From NCBI GenBank assembly GCA_017305715.1, contig JAFKKG010000008.1, positions 186,001-250,000 of the forward strand: 64,000 nucleotides of DNA. Direction: 5' to 3'. A program made the translations under genes and the position numbers. Origin of the DNA: Hyphomicrobiales bacterium. GTDB taxonomy: Bacteria; Pseudomonadota; Alphaproteobacteria; Rhizobiales; Xanthobacteraceae. Shown here one piece after another: positions 1 through 7,853 of the stretch (positions within the stretch are counted from its first letter, which is position 1; each line of letters starts with the position of its first letter). The notes beneath the pieces are model-generated. The model worked only from the letters and a program-made list of their open reading frames with translations, did not search any database and was not told the origin of the DNA.

Positions 1-1031
1 CGGGCGTCGACTGGAGCAAGGCGACCGAAATCGGCTACGCCCTGCTGTTGTCGCCGTTGTTCGGCTTCTGCATGGCGGCTATCCTGCTGCTGGTGCTGAA
101 GTTCATCGTGCGCAACCCGGCGCTGTACGCGGCCCCCGAAGCCGACAAGCCGCCGCCGCTGTGGATCCGCGGCATCCTGATCGCCACCTGCACCGGCGTC
201 AGCTTCGCGCATGGTTCGAACGACGGCCAGAAGGGAATGGGCCTGATCATGCTGATCCTGATCGGCACCGTGCCGACCGCCTACGCGCTGAACCGCGCGC
301 TGCCGGAATCGCAGATCGCGCAGTTCCAGAAGAGCTCGGAAGCCGCTGCCAAGGTGATCGCGGCCAAGGGCGCCGGCCATAGCATCATCGGCGATCCCCG
401 TCCGGCGGTGACGCAGTATGTCGCGGCGCACAAGATCAGCGAAGGCACCTATCCATCGCTGGCCGTGCTGGTGAAGGATGTCGGCGACCAGGTGCAGAAA
501 TACGGCTCGCTCAACAAGGTGCCCGCCGAAGCCGTAGGCAACACCCGTAACGACATGTACCTGACCTCCGAAGCGATCCGTTTCCTGATGAAGGACAAGG
601 AGAACGACCTCAAGAAGGAAGAGGTCGCGACCCTGAACGCCTACAAGCAATCGCTCGACTCGGCCACCAAGTTCATCCCGACCTGGGTCAAGATCGCGGT
701 TGCGATCGCGCTCGGCCTTGGCACCATGATCGGCTGGAAGCGCATCGTCATCACCGTCGGCGAGAAGATCGGCAAGACCCATCTGACCTACGCGCAGGGC
801 GCCTCTGCCGAACTCGTTGCCGCCGCCACCATCGGCGCCGCCGACGTGTTCGGCCTGCCGGTCTCGACCACCCACGTGCTGTCGTCCGGCGTCGCCGGAA
901 CGATGGCGGCGAACGGCTCTGGCCTGCAGCTTGCCACCATCCGCAACCTGCTGATGGCCTGGGTGCTGACGCTGCCCTGCGCGATCATGCTGTCGGCCAG
1001 CCTCTACGTGCTGTTCTCGCATATTTTCTGA
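1..1031 (+). CDS. PiT-family inorganic phosphate transporter, 5' end outside window
   Basis: Low-affinity phosphate permease of the inner membrane, normally driving phosphate symport with protons or metal-phosphate. The frame is open from base 3, so the true start lies before the window; 342 residues are visible. Family signatures are clear: a first conserved loop reading FAHGSNDGQKGMG and a second near the C-terminus reading GLPVSTTHVLSSG, each the repeated PiT GANDxxN/G-type motif flanked by hydrophobic helices. A long hydrophilic stretch (about residues 115-225) separates the two hydrophobic halves, as in bacterial PitA-like proteins. A good terminator follows directly. The family call is secure; whether it carries phosphate or another oxyanion cannot be told from sequence. 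Confidence 0.9.
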   Translation, partial: GVDWSKATEIGYALLLSPLFGFCMAAILLLVLKFIVRNPALYAAPEADKPPPLWIRGILIATCTGVSFAHGSNDGQKGMGLIMLILIGTVPTAYALNRALPESQIAQFQKSSEAAAKVIAAKGAGHSIIGDPRPAVTQYVAAHKISEGTYPSLAVLVKDVGDQVQKYGSLNKVPAEAVGNTRNDMYLTSEAIRFLMKDKENDLKKEEVATLNAYKQSLDSATKFIPTWVKIAVAIALGLGTMIGWKRIVITVGEKIGKTHLTYAQGASAELVAAATIGAADVFGLPVSTTHVLSSGVAGTMAANGSGLQLATIRNLLMAWVLTLPCAIMLSASLYVLFSHIF

Positions 1032-1073
1032 GACACGAGAGACCAGCGGCTCCTTTCCGCCGCAACGCAACAG

Positions 1074-1103
1074 AAGGCCCGCACCACCGGCGCGGGCCTT
1101 TCT
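1074..1103 (+). terminator. Rho-independent terminator after the PiT gene
   Basis: A perfect 9-bp GC-rich stem (1074-1082 with 1092-1100) with a 9-base loop is followed by a short T-rich run, 43 bases after the phosphate transporter stop codon. Confidence 0.7.
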
Positions 1104-1155
1104 CATAAGCCCGGTGGTGTGACGAAAAGGCTCGAGCCTCCACCTCGCCGGTATC

Positions 1156-1192
1156 CAAAAGCACAACGCCTGCATGGACATGCAGGCGTTGT
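1156..1192 (-). terminator. Rho-independent terminator for the first M20 amidohydrolase
   Basis: A perfect 13-bp inverted repeat (1163-1175 with 1180-1192) has a 4-base loop. On the minus strand it is followed by GCTTTT, and it lies about 30 bases past the amidohydrolase stop. It faces the PiT terminator, so the two convergent genes each have their own. Confidence 0.75.
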
Positions 1193-1225
1193 CTCAAGTT
1201 CATGCGAAACTGTATCGTTCGGCCG

Positions 1226-2398
1226 TCATGCCGGCAGCGCGTTCTCCACCAGCTTGATCCAGTACGACGTGCCGTGGACGATCGCCTCATCGTTGAAATT
1301 ATATTCGGGGTGATGCAGGCCCGCGGTATCGCCGTTGCCGCAGAAGATGAACGCGCCCGGCCGCGCCTCCAGCATGTAGGAAAAATCCTCCGCGCCCATC
1401 AGCGGCGGGGTCTCGTGCACATTGGCCTCGCCGGCGATTTCCTTGGCGATCCGGGTCGCGAAGTCGGTCTGGGATGCATGGTTGACCGTGACGGGATAAC
1501 CGCGCTTGTAGACGAGGTCGATCTTCGCCCCTGATATCTGCGCCACGCCGGCGACAACCTCGCGGACCCGCTTCTCGACCAATGCGCGAACTTCCGGAGT
1601 CAAAGTACGGATAGTACCGCGTAATTCGGCGGTTTGCGGGATCACGTTGCGGGCATTGCCGGCATGAAATTCGCAGACCGAAATGACGGCGGATTCCAAG
1701 GGATCGATGCTGCGCGACACGATGGATTGCAGCGCCGTGACCACCTGGGCGCCGACCAATACGGAATCGATGCAGATATGCGGCCGCGCGGCGTGGCCGC
1801 CGAGCCCGGTGATCTTGATGTCGAGTTCGTCGGTGGCCGCCATGATCGGCCCGGTGCGAATGGCGAAGCTGCCGACCGGAATCCCCGGACCATTGTGCAT
1901 GCCGTAAACCTGCTCGATGCCGAAACGGTCCATCAGGCCGTCCTTGATCATCGCGTCAGCCCCCGCGCCGCCCTCCTCGGCGGGCTGGAAGATCACGACC
2001 GCATCGCCGGCGAAATTGCGCGTCTCGGCGAGATAGCGGGCCGCCCCGAGCAGCATCGCGGTGTGGCCGTCATGGCCGCAGGCATGCATCTTGCCGGGCG
2101 TCTTGGACGCATAAGGCAGGTTGGTCGCCTCCTGAATCGGCAGCGCGTCCATGTCGGCGCGCAGCCCGATCACCTTGATGTCGCCCTTGCCGGCCGGCTT
2201 CTTGCCCTTGATGACGCCGACCACGCCGGTCTGGCCAAGGCCGGTCGCGACCTCGTCGCAGCCGAATTCCCGCAACCGGTCCGCCACGAATGCCGCAGTG
2301 CGGTGTACATCGTACAATATTTCGGGGTGCTGGTGGATATCGCGGCGCCAGGCCTGAATATCGGGTTGGAGGTCGGCGACACGGTTGACGATGGGCAT
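1226..2398 (-). CDS. M20-family metal-dependent amidohydrolase (HipO/hippurate hydrolase-like), copy 1
   Basis: Predicted cytosolic zinc amidohydrolase that removes acyl groups from N-acyl amino acids or related amides; the true substrate is unknown. The 390 residues fit the M20D family. Visible motifs are ADMDALPI at 81-88, the metal-binding HACGHDGH at 106-113 and QPAEEGG around 138-144. The start at 2398 aligns exactly with the paralogue downstream on the map (2878-4050). The two proteins share length, start and most of the sequence and look like a recent tandem duplication. A sigma-54-like element lies about 43 bases upstream of the start codon. Family certain, substrate not. Confidence 0.9.
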   Translation of the reverse strand: MPIVNRVADLQPDIQAWRRDIHQHPEILYDVHRTAAFVADRLREFGCDEVATGLGQTGVVGVIKGKKPAGKGDIKVIGLRADMDALPIQEATNLPYASKTPGKMHACGHDGHTAMLLGAARYLAETRNFAGDAVVIFQPAEEGGAGADAMIKDGLMDRFGIEQVYGMHNGPGIPVGSFAIRTGPIMAATDELDIKITGLGGHAARPHICIDSVLVGAQVVTALQSIVSRSIDPLESAVISVCEFHAGNARNVIPQTAELRGTIRTLTPEVRALVEKRVREVVAGVAQISGAKIDLVYKRGYPVTVNHASQTDFATRIAKEIAGEANVHETPPLMGAEDFSYMLEARPGAFIFCGNGDTAGLHHPEYNFNDEAIVHGTSYWIKLVENALPA

Positions 2399-2440
2399 TG
2401 AAACTCTCTGCTACCGGGTTGAACGCCTGCCCTGTCTAGC

Positions 2441-2457
2441 ATGCAAGACGCGCTCCA
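2441..2457 (-). promoter_or_regulatory. Candidate sigma-54 -24/-12 promoter of M20 copy 1
   Basis: The minus strand reads TGG-AGCG-CGTC-TTGCAT, matching the sigma-54 pattern TGGCACG-N4-TTGCW at the TGG, the CG and the TTGCA, with the exact GG-N10-GC spacing. The same element with one base changed precedes the second copy at 4097-4113. It could be a chance match kept by the duplication; no activator site was identified. Confidence 0.4.
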
Positions 2458-2549
2458 CCCAGCACTCTGCCGCAGGGGCGCTATCCGCCGGGATGCTTGC
2501 CAAAGTGGGGGGCCCGGGCCCGTCCTGACGCTTCTCGCGTCGGCGGCCG

Positions 2550-2729
2550 TCAGGCATGGCCCCCATTGTCGCGGTGCAGGTTCGGAAACAGCAACAGCAG
2601 CGGCAGCGCGAGCGGTCCGATCAACGCGGCAACCCATCCCCAGTTTCGGAAGCTGCGTCCGCGGCGGCTGGCAACCAGACCCGCGAAATGGATCGAAACG
2701 ACGAAAACGACCAGGGTGATGACGTCCAT
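2550..2729 (-). CDS. Small hypothetical membrane protein (59 aa)
   Basis: Unrecognised small protein with two predicted membrane helices (about residues 3-19 and 32-48) separated by a short basic loop (SRRGRSFRNW), so probably an inner-membrane protein. The start at 2729 is chosen because GGAG lies about 10 bases upstream. The frame stays open further upstream across a 24-bp repeat array into the second M20 gene, but no ribosome site supports that longer form. It sits between the two duplicated M20 genes. Function unknown. Confidence 0.55.
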   Translation of the reverse strand: MDVITLVVFVVSIHFAGLVASRRGRSFRNWGWVAALIGPLALPLLLLFPNLHRDNGGHA

Positions 2730-2814
2730 GGCGTCTGCTCCAATCGCGCCTTTTACGGAATATAGCAGGGAGCCGGCCGCGCCGCGATTGGCCGTGAGAT
2801 CCCCCTCGTTGAAA

Positions 2815-2880
2815 TGCCCGTGAACGGGTTCACGGAAGTGCCCGCGAACGGGTTCACGGACATGCCCGTGAAGGACCTCA
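2815..2880. repeat. 24-bp tandem repeat with internal hairpins (about 2.7 copies)
   Basis: Units start at 2815, 2839 and 2863. The first contains the perfect palindrome CGTGAAC-GG-GTTCACG; the second has one change in it; the third is partial. The array ends exactly at the stop codon of the second M20 gene (2878-2880) and may act as a termination or mRNA-stability structure for it. Confidence 0.7.
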
Positions 2881-4050
2881 CGCCGCCAGCGTGTTCTCGA
2901 CCAGCTTGATCCAGTAGGAGGTGCCGAACACCAGCGCCTCGTCGTTGAAATTGTATTCGGGGTGATGGAGCCCGGCGCTGTCGCCATTGCCGCAGAAGAT
3001 CAGCGCCCCCGGCCGCTGCTCCAGCATAAAGGCAAAATCCTCCCCAGCCATCAGCGGCGCCATTTCCTCGACATTGGCGTCGCCGGCGATGTCCCGGGCG
3101 GCCCGAACCGCGACATCGGTCTGCGCGGCATGGTTGACCGTCACCGGATAGCCGCGGTCGTAGGTCAGTTCGATCTTCGCACCGGTGATTTGGGCGATGC
3201 CCGCCACGACCTCGCGGACGCGCTTTTCGACCAGTTTCCGCACCTCGCCGTTCAGGGTACGAACAGTGCCTTTCAGTTCGGCGCTGTGCGGGATCACGTT
3301 GCGGGCATTGCCGGCGTCAAACTGGCAAATCGAAATGACCGCGGATTCCAGCGGATCGACGCTGCGCGACACGATCGACTGCAGCGCATTGATCAGTTGC
3401 GCGCCGACCAGCACGGAATCGATGCTTTTATGCGGGCGCGCCGCGTGGCCGCCGCGCCCCACGATCTTGATGACGACGGCATCGCCGCCGGCCATGATCG
3501 CGCCGGGGCGAATGGCGAAGCTGCCGACCGGAATGCCGGGCCCATTATGCATGCCGTAGACCTGCTCGATGCCGAAGCGGTCCATCAGCCCGTCGTTGAG
3601 CATCGCGACGGCCCCGGCGCCGCCCTCCTCCGCCGGCTGGAAGATGACGACCGCATCGCCGGCGAAATTGCGCGTCTCGGCGAGATAGCGCGCGGCCCCC
3701 AGCAGCATCGCGGTGTGGCCGTCATGGCCGCAGGCGTGCATCAGGCCCGGGTTCCTGGAGGCATAGGGAAGATTGGTCGCCTCCTCGATCGGCAGCGCAT
3801 CCATGTCGGCGCGCAGCCCGATCACCTTCACCTCCCCCTTGCCCGCAGGCTTGCTGCCCTTGATGACACCGACCACGCCGGTGCGGCCGAGGCCGGTCAC
3901 AACCTCGTCGCAGCCGAATTCCCGCAACCGGTCCGCCACCAGTGCCGCCGTGCGGTGTACCTCGTACAATATTTCGGGATGTTGATGGATATCCCGGCGC
4001 CAGGCCTGAATGTCGGGTTGCAGATCGGCGACGCGGTTGACGATGGGCAT
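2878..4050 (-). CDS. M20-family metal-dependent amidohydrolase (HipO-like), copy 2
   Basis: Paralogue of the gene at 1226-2398: 390 residues, the same start, and near-identical first 90 residues. The metal-binding HACGHDGH and QPAEEGG motifs are intact, so both copies should be active. Divergence is concentrated in the middle lid domain and in the last third, for example AIMAGGDAVVIKIVGRGG against AIMAATDELDIKITGLGG-like residues, which suggests different acyl or amide preference. The upstream 40 bases, including a sigma-54-like element, are also duplicated. Probably cytosolic. Substrate not deducible. Confidence 0.9.
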   Translation of the reverse strand: MPIVNRVADLQPDIQAWRRDIHQHPEILYEVHRTAALVADRLREFGCDEVVTGLGRTGVVGVIKGSKPAGKGEVKVIGLRADMDALPIEEATNLPYASRNPGLMHACGHDGHTAMLLGAARYLAETRNFAGDAVVIFQPAEEGGAGAVAMLNDGLMDRFGIEQVYGMHNGPGIPVGSFAIRPGAIMAGGDAVVIKIVGRGGHAARPHKSIDSVLVGAQLINALQSIVSRSVDPLESAVISICQFDAGNARNVIPHSAELKGTVRTLNGEVRKLVEKRVREVVAGIAQITGAKIELTYDRGYPVTVNHAAQTDVAVRAARDIAGDANVEEMAPLMAGEDFAFMLEQRPGALIFCGNGDSAGLHHPEYNFNDEALVFGTSYWIKLVENTLAA

Positions 4051-4096
4051 GGGAGGATCGGTTTTTCTGAATTCTGGACGCTAAGCCGTGTCTAGC

Positions 4097-4113
4097 ATGC
4101 AAGACGCGATCCA
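4097..4113 (-). promoter_or_regulatory. Candidate sigma-54 -24/-12 promoter of M20 copy 2
   Basis: The minus strand reads TGG-ATCG-CGTC-TTGCAT, 47 bases upstream of the start codon, with the same spacing as the element before copy 1. Flanking bases (about 4088-4126 against 2432-2470) are nearly identical between copies. Confidence 0.4.
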
Positions 4114-4145
4114 CCCAGCATCCTGCGGGCGGAGCCCCTCCCACT

Positions 4146-4257
4146 GTCATGGCCGGGCTTGTCCCGGTCATCCCCGTCTGACTATTAAGAATGAAAGGAC
4201 GTGGATGCCCCGGACACCTCGCGAAGACGCGCTTCGCGCTTTAGCCCGGGCATGACG
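4146..4257. repeat. Dispersed palindromic intergenic repeat (Bradyrhizobium type)
   Basis: The ends are inverted: GTCATGGCCGGGC at the left and GCCCGGGCATGAC at the right, with a GC-rich inner hairpin. This layout is characteristic of the short dispersed repeats scattered between genes in Bradyrhizobium-like genomes. It lies in the 235-base gap between the divergent M20 and GMC genes. Confidence 0.65.
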
Positions 4258-4285
4258 ACCATTGGACGGGTGGAAGCGAACGAAA

Positions 4286-5908
4286 ATGCCGGGCAGGCTT
4301 GAGGGTGATTTCGATTATATCGTCGTCGGTGCGGGCACCGCCGGCTGCATCATGGCCAACCGGCTGTCGGCGGACCCCAAAAACCGCGTCCTGATCCTGG
4401 AAGCCGGCGGCAACGACAACTGGATCTGGTTCCACATCCCGGTCGGCTACCTCTTCGCGATCGGTAATCCCCGCTCGGACTGGATGTTCAAGACCGAGCC
4501 GGAGGCGGGCCTCAACGGCCGCGCGCTGGCCTATCCGCGCGGCAAGGTGATCGGCGGCTCGTCGGCGATCAACGCCATGATCTCGATGCGGGGCCAGGCC
4601 GCCGATTACGATCACTGGCGGCAGCTCGGCCTCACCGGCTGGGGCTATGACGACGTGCTGCCGCACTTCCTGGCGCTGGAGGATCATTTCCTCGGCAAGA
4701 GCGAACATCACGGCACCGGCGGCGGCTGGCGGATCGAGGCGCCGCGGCTGTCCTGGGAGGTGCTCGACGCCGTCGGCGACGCCGCCGAGCAGATGGGCAT
4801 CCGCCGCATCGCCGATTTCAACACCGGCGACAATGAAGGCATCAGCTATTTCCACGTAAACCAGAAGCGCGGCCGCCGCTGGTCTTCGGCGCGGGGGTTT
4901 CTGAAGCCGGTGCTGAACCGACCAAATCTGCGGCTGGAAAAGAACGTGCTGGTCGACCGGCTGATGATCGAGAACGGCCGCGCCGTCGGCGTGCGTTTCC
5001 ATCAAGGCAATGACCTCATCGAGGCCCGCACCAGAGGGGAGGTCATCCTCTGCGCCGGCGCGATCGGATCGACGCAGGTGCTGCACCGTTCCGGCATCGG
5101 GCCCGCGGACTGGCTGTCGCCGCTCGGCATCGACGTCACGCTCGACCGCCAGGGCGTGGGGCGCAATTTGCAGGATCATCTGCAACAGCGCGCGATCTAC
5201 CAGGTCGAGGGCGTCCGGACCCTGAACGAGACCTACTACAATCTGTTCCGGCGCGGCCTGATGGGGCTCGATTACGCCTTCCGCCGCCGCGGCCCGCTGA
5301 CGATGGCGCCTTCGCAACTCGGCATCTTCACGCGCTCCGATCCGCATCGCGAGCGCGCCAACATCCAGTTCCACGTGCAGCCGCTGTCGCTCGACAAGTT
5401 CGGCGATCCCCTGCACCGATTCCCCGCGATCACGGTCAGCGCCTGCAATCTGCAGCCGACCTCGCGCGGCACCGTGCGCGTGCGCTCCGCCGAGGCCAGT
5501 CAGGCGCCTTCGATCGCACCGAATTATCTGTCGACCGACGAGGACCGCCAGGTCGCGGCCGACGCCATCCGCACCACGCGGCGCTTGATGAAGCAGCAGG
5601 CGCTGGCGAAATATCGTCCGCGGGAATATCTGCCCGGTCCCAGCGTCGGCGACGACGATGCGTCGCTGGCAAAAGCCGCCGGCGATATCGGCACCACGAT
5701 CTTCCACCCCGTCGGCACCGCGAAGATGGGCGCAGCTTCCGACGCCGCCGCCGTCGTCGACGAGCGCCTGCGCTTTCACGGCATTGGTGGGTTACGGGTC
5801 GCCGATGCATCCGTCATGCCGACGATCACGTCGGGCAACACCAACACCCCGACCGCGATGATCGCCGAAAAGGGCGCGACCATGATTTTAGCGGATGGCC
5901 GCGCTTGA
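4286..5908 (+). CDS. GMC-family FAD oxidoreductase (choline/alcohol dehydrogenase-like)
   Basis: Flavin enzyme of about 540 residues expected to oxidise an alcohol to an aldehyde. The N-terminus shows the ADP-binding fold YIVVGAGTAGCIMANRL (GxGxxG at 15-20) and the conserved LEAGG. GMC signature 1 is the stretch around YPRGKVIGGSSAINAM. The C-terminus has HPVGTAKMG with the catalytic histidine and SGNTNTPTAMIAEKGA. The start at ATG 4286 follows GGAAG; an upstream TTG (4262) is in frame but less likely. Its stop overlaps the start of the next gene by 4 bases, so it is translationally coupled to an alpha/beta hydrolase. The substrate is unknown; many paralogues are loosely named choline dehydrogenase. 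Confidence 0.88.
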   Translation: MPGRLEGDFDYIVVGAGTAGCIMANRLSADPKNRVLILEAGGNDNWIWFHIPVGYLFAIGNPRSDWMFKTEPEAGLNGRALAYPRGKVIGGSSAINAMISMRGQAADYDHWRQLGLTGWGYDDVLPHFLALEDHFLGKSEHHGTGGGWRIEAPRLSWEVLDAVGDAAEQMGIRRIADFNTGDNEGISYFHVNQKRGRRWSSARGFLKPVLNRPNLRLEKNVLVDRLMIENGRAVGVRFHQGNDLIEARTRGEVILCAGAIGSTQVLHRSGIGPADWLSPLGIDVTLDRQGVGRNLQDHLQQRAIYQVEGVRTLNETYYNLFRRGLMGLDYAFRRRGPLTMAPSQLGIFTRSDPHRERANIQFHVQPLSLDKFGDPLHRFPAITVSACNLQPTSRGTVRVRSAEASQAPSIAPNYLSTDEDRQVAADAIRTTRRLMKQQALAKYRPREYLPGPSVGDDDASLAKAAGDIGTTIFHPVGTAKMGAASDAAAVVDERLRFHGIGGLRVADASVMPTITSGNTNTPTAMIAEKGATMILADGRA

Positions 5909-6807
5909 CGGGTTCGCAGCGGATTTCGATCGGCGACCCCGACGCGCGCATCGCGCTGGCGCGGTGGGGTGCGGACGATTCGAGAAAGCCGCCGGCCCTG
6001 TTGCTGCACGGCACCGGCTTCGTCGCCGAGGTCTGGGACGATGTCGCCCGCGAACTCGCGCAGGACTACACGGTCTATGCGCTCGACCGCCGCGGCCATG
6101 GCGACAGCCACAAGCCCGAAGCAAGCTGCTATCACTTCCAGGATTTTGCTGACGATGTGTGCCGGGTGGTCGAGGCGCTCGACCTCACCGGCATCTACGG
6201 CATCGGACACAGCGCCGGCGCGACCGACCTGCTGCTTGCGGCGAAACTGATGCCTCGGCGCTTTGCACGCCTGTTCGTGATCGAGCCGACCGTGATGGAT
6301 CCGCGCGCGGCGCGGCCCGATGGCTTGAGCGACTTCGGCAAAAGCGCCGTGCAGGGCGTGCTGCGCCGCCAGGCCGAATTCGAAAGCGCCGACGTCGCAT
6401 TTCAGCGCTATCGCGCCGCACCGGCCTTTGCCAAATGGACGGAGATTTCGCTGCGGGCCTACATCAAACACGGCTTCGCGCAGCAGGACGACGGCCGGGT
6501 GCGGCTGCTGTGCACGCCCGAGATCGAATCGGCGGTGCTGCTTCCGATCTTCGAGGCCATCGAGCAGGTCTATCGCGGCGACGCGCGCGGCAATCCGTTC
6601 GCGTCGTTGTCCGAGATCCAATGTCCGGTGCGCGTGGCCGTCACCGAGCAATCCTGGCCGGTCTATAAGGAGATGGCGTCACGCGCGGTGGCGCTGCTTC
6701 CGGCCGCAAGCCAATGGCATTTCGAAGGCGTCGGTCACACCGTGGCGCAGGAAGCGCCCGAACGGGTGCTCCGGGCGCTCACGGCGTTCGCAGCCGAAGC
6801 TGATTGA
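5905..6807 (+). CDS. Alpha/beta hydrolase
   Basis: A 300-residue hydrolase of the alpha/beta fold, likely a cytosolic esterase or C-C/lactone hydrolase. Visible are the oxyanion LLLHGTG near 33-38, the DRRGHGDS strand-turn at 61-68, the nucleophile elbow GHSAG with Ser103, and a C-terminal GVGHTVAQEAP carrying the catalytic histidine. The start is a TTG in a TTGA overlap with the GMC stop codon, so it is probably translated by coupling. The pair may oxidise an alcohol and then hydrolyse the resulting ester or lactone; that is inference from operon structure only. Confidence 0.82.
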   Translation: MTGSQRISIGDPDARIALARWGADDSRKPPALLLHGTGFVAEVWDDVARELAQDYTVYALDRRGHGDSHKPEASCYHFQDFADDVCRVVEALDLTGIYGIGHSAGATDLLLAAKLMPRRFARLFVIEPTVMDPRAARPDGLSDFGKSAVQGVLRRQAEFESADVAFQRYRAAPAFAKWTEISLRAYIKHGFAQQDDGRVRLLCTPEIESAVLLPIFEAIEQVYRGDARGNPFASLSEIQCPVRVAVTEQSWPVYKEMASRAVALLPAASQWHFEGVGHTVAQEAPERVLRALTAFAAEAD

Positions 6808-6850
6808 CCGGACCGTCTTCACGAAAATGTCACAGGGTGATTTTCGGTCA

Positions 6851-6881
6851 CAAAAATGCCGCCCCCTGGCGGGGACGGCAT
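6851..6881 (-). terminator. Terminator after the histidine-rich gene
   Basis: A GC-rich inverted repeat (6856-6881, one mismatch) is followed on the minus strand by TTTTTG. It lies about 30 bases past the stop of the small histidine-rich gene. Confidence 0.6.
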
Positions 6882-6909
6882 GACGCGACGCTACGCGGTA
6901 CCGGAAGTA

Positions 6910-7122
6910 TCAGTGCGCGCCGTGATGCTCGGCGTGATGACGGCTCGCTTCATGATGATGTTCTTCTGCGTGGCTGGCATGGCCATGCGCGGTATGGGCG
7001 TGGTGGGCGGCCTTCTCGTGGTCGCCGGCATCATGGTGCCTGGCGGCTTCGCGATGATGTCTGGCGGCATGCTCGTGATGTTCAGCGGCCTTCTGGTGAT
7101 GTTCGACGGCGTGCTTGCTCAT
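6910..7122 (-). CDS. Histidine/alanine-rich small protein (70 aa)
   Basis: Very short, low-complexity protein with a repeating HHxxAxxHHxxAA heptad-like pattern; roughly a third of residues are histidine. No signal peptide or membrane helix, so probably cytosolic. A GGAGAG ribosome site lies 4 bases before the ATG, and a terminator follows, so it is probably a real gene. The periodic histidines would sit on one face of a helix, which suggests metal (Ni, Zn, Cu) binding or buffering. No named family is claimed. Confidence 0.7.
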   Translation of the reverse strand: MSKHAVEHHQKAAEHHEHAARHHREAARHHDAGDHEKAAHHAHTAHGHASHAEEHHHEASRHHAEHHGAH

Positions 7123-7258
7123 GAGGCTCTCCGGCTGGTGGTGAGGAGTCTGGCCGGTTTACGCCCGTCAGCTGACACTTTGCTGACAGGCGCAAGACAG
7201 GATCGTGCAGCCGACAGATTTCCGACAGGTTGGTCAGGCGCAGCGGACCCGGCGGCAG

Positions 7259-7507
7259 CTACCTGCGATGACGCCTCGCGGCCACCGGCCTGCTACCTGG
7301 CTGCGTCTCGCGCGCGACCACGCCTTCACCGTAATAGGCGTTGGCATCGTAGGGGCGAACCGCACCCCGTCCGGGGTTCAGCACGTCGGCGTTGGGATGA
7401 TAGAAGGCGTAAGCGCCGGGCTCCTGGATCGCGGCCTGCGCGAATACCGGGGTTGCGACGGCGGTCATCAGGAATGCGGCTGCCAGAGCTGGGATGGTCT
7501 TGGTCAT
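7259..7507 (-). CDS. Small secreted hypothetical protein (82 aa)
   Basis: A clear signal peptide (TKTIPALAAAFLMTAVATPVFAQ, cleavage likely after the AQA region near residue 24) leads a short polar mature part with a conserved-looking PGAYAFYHPNADVLNPG and a basic tail. An AGGA sits 9 bases before the ATG. Probably periplasmic. No function recognised; similar tiny exported proteins are common in Bradyrhizobium-like genomes. Confidence 0.65.
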   Translation of the reverse strand: MTKTIPALAAAFLMTAVATPVFAQAAIQEPGAYAFYHPNADVLNPGRGAVRPYDANAYYGEGVVARETQPGSRPVAARRHRR

Positions 7508-7853
7508 GGGTGAATATCCTTTTGAAGAGACATCAGCCATGTGGGTACGAGCACGCGAACACGTCGTTGTTTTCACTGCGAATTGACAAATCCGCACGCC
7601 GCCGTGAAGCGGGGATATTATCGTCTGCCGGCAACATCCCCGATAGAATCGCGACGCTGCCGTCGCGCTTCGAAAGAGTTTTCTTTTCTGTTCTGCCCGC
7701 CTCGCCCCTGACCCGAAACCGCTGAAGCCGCGTTGCGGTCGCGCGTTCGTGATCATGCGGCATGGGCGCGAAGTGCATTTGACTCGGCTTCTGAATGAAT
7801 ATAGGTTCATGTTTCCTGATTTAGAATTCATGTTACATGGATTTCAGTTCACC
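7508..7853. other. Intergenic region between the secreted protein and TetR genes
   Basis: The 346-base divergent spacer has no credible gene. Its right third is AT-rich and carries the candidate TetR operator/promoter described separately; the left part is GC-rich without recognised structure. Confidence 0.6.
7779..7827 (+). promoter_or_regulatory. Candidate TetR operon promoter and operator
   Basis: TTGACT at 7779-7784 resembles a -35 box, with a TATAGG-like -10 at 7800-7805. Overlapping the latter is an inverted repeat ATGAA-N6-TTCAT (7795-7810), and a GAATTC palindrome lies just downstream. The position fits autoregulation by the adjacent TetR protein. The -35/-10 spacing (15) is short, so the promoter call is tentative. 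Confidence 0.4.

Noticed and set aside
6856-7725. 289-codon plus-strand frame over the histidine-rich and secreted genes
   Set aside because: No ribosome site and no domain; the two minus-strand genes have ribosome sites, and a signal peptide or strong repeat pattern.
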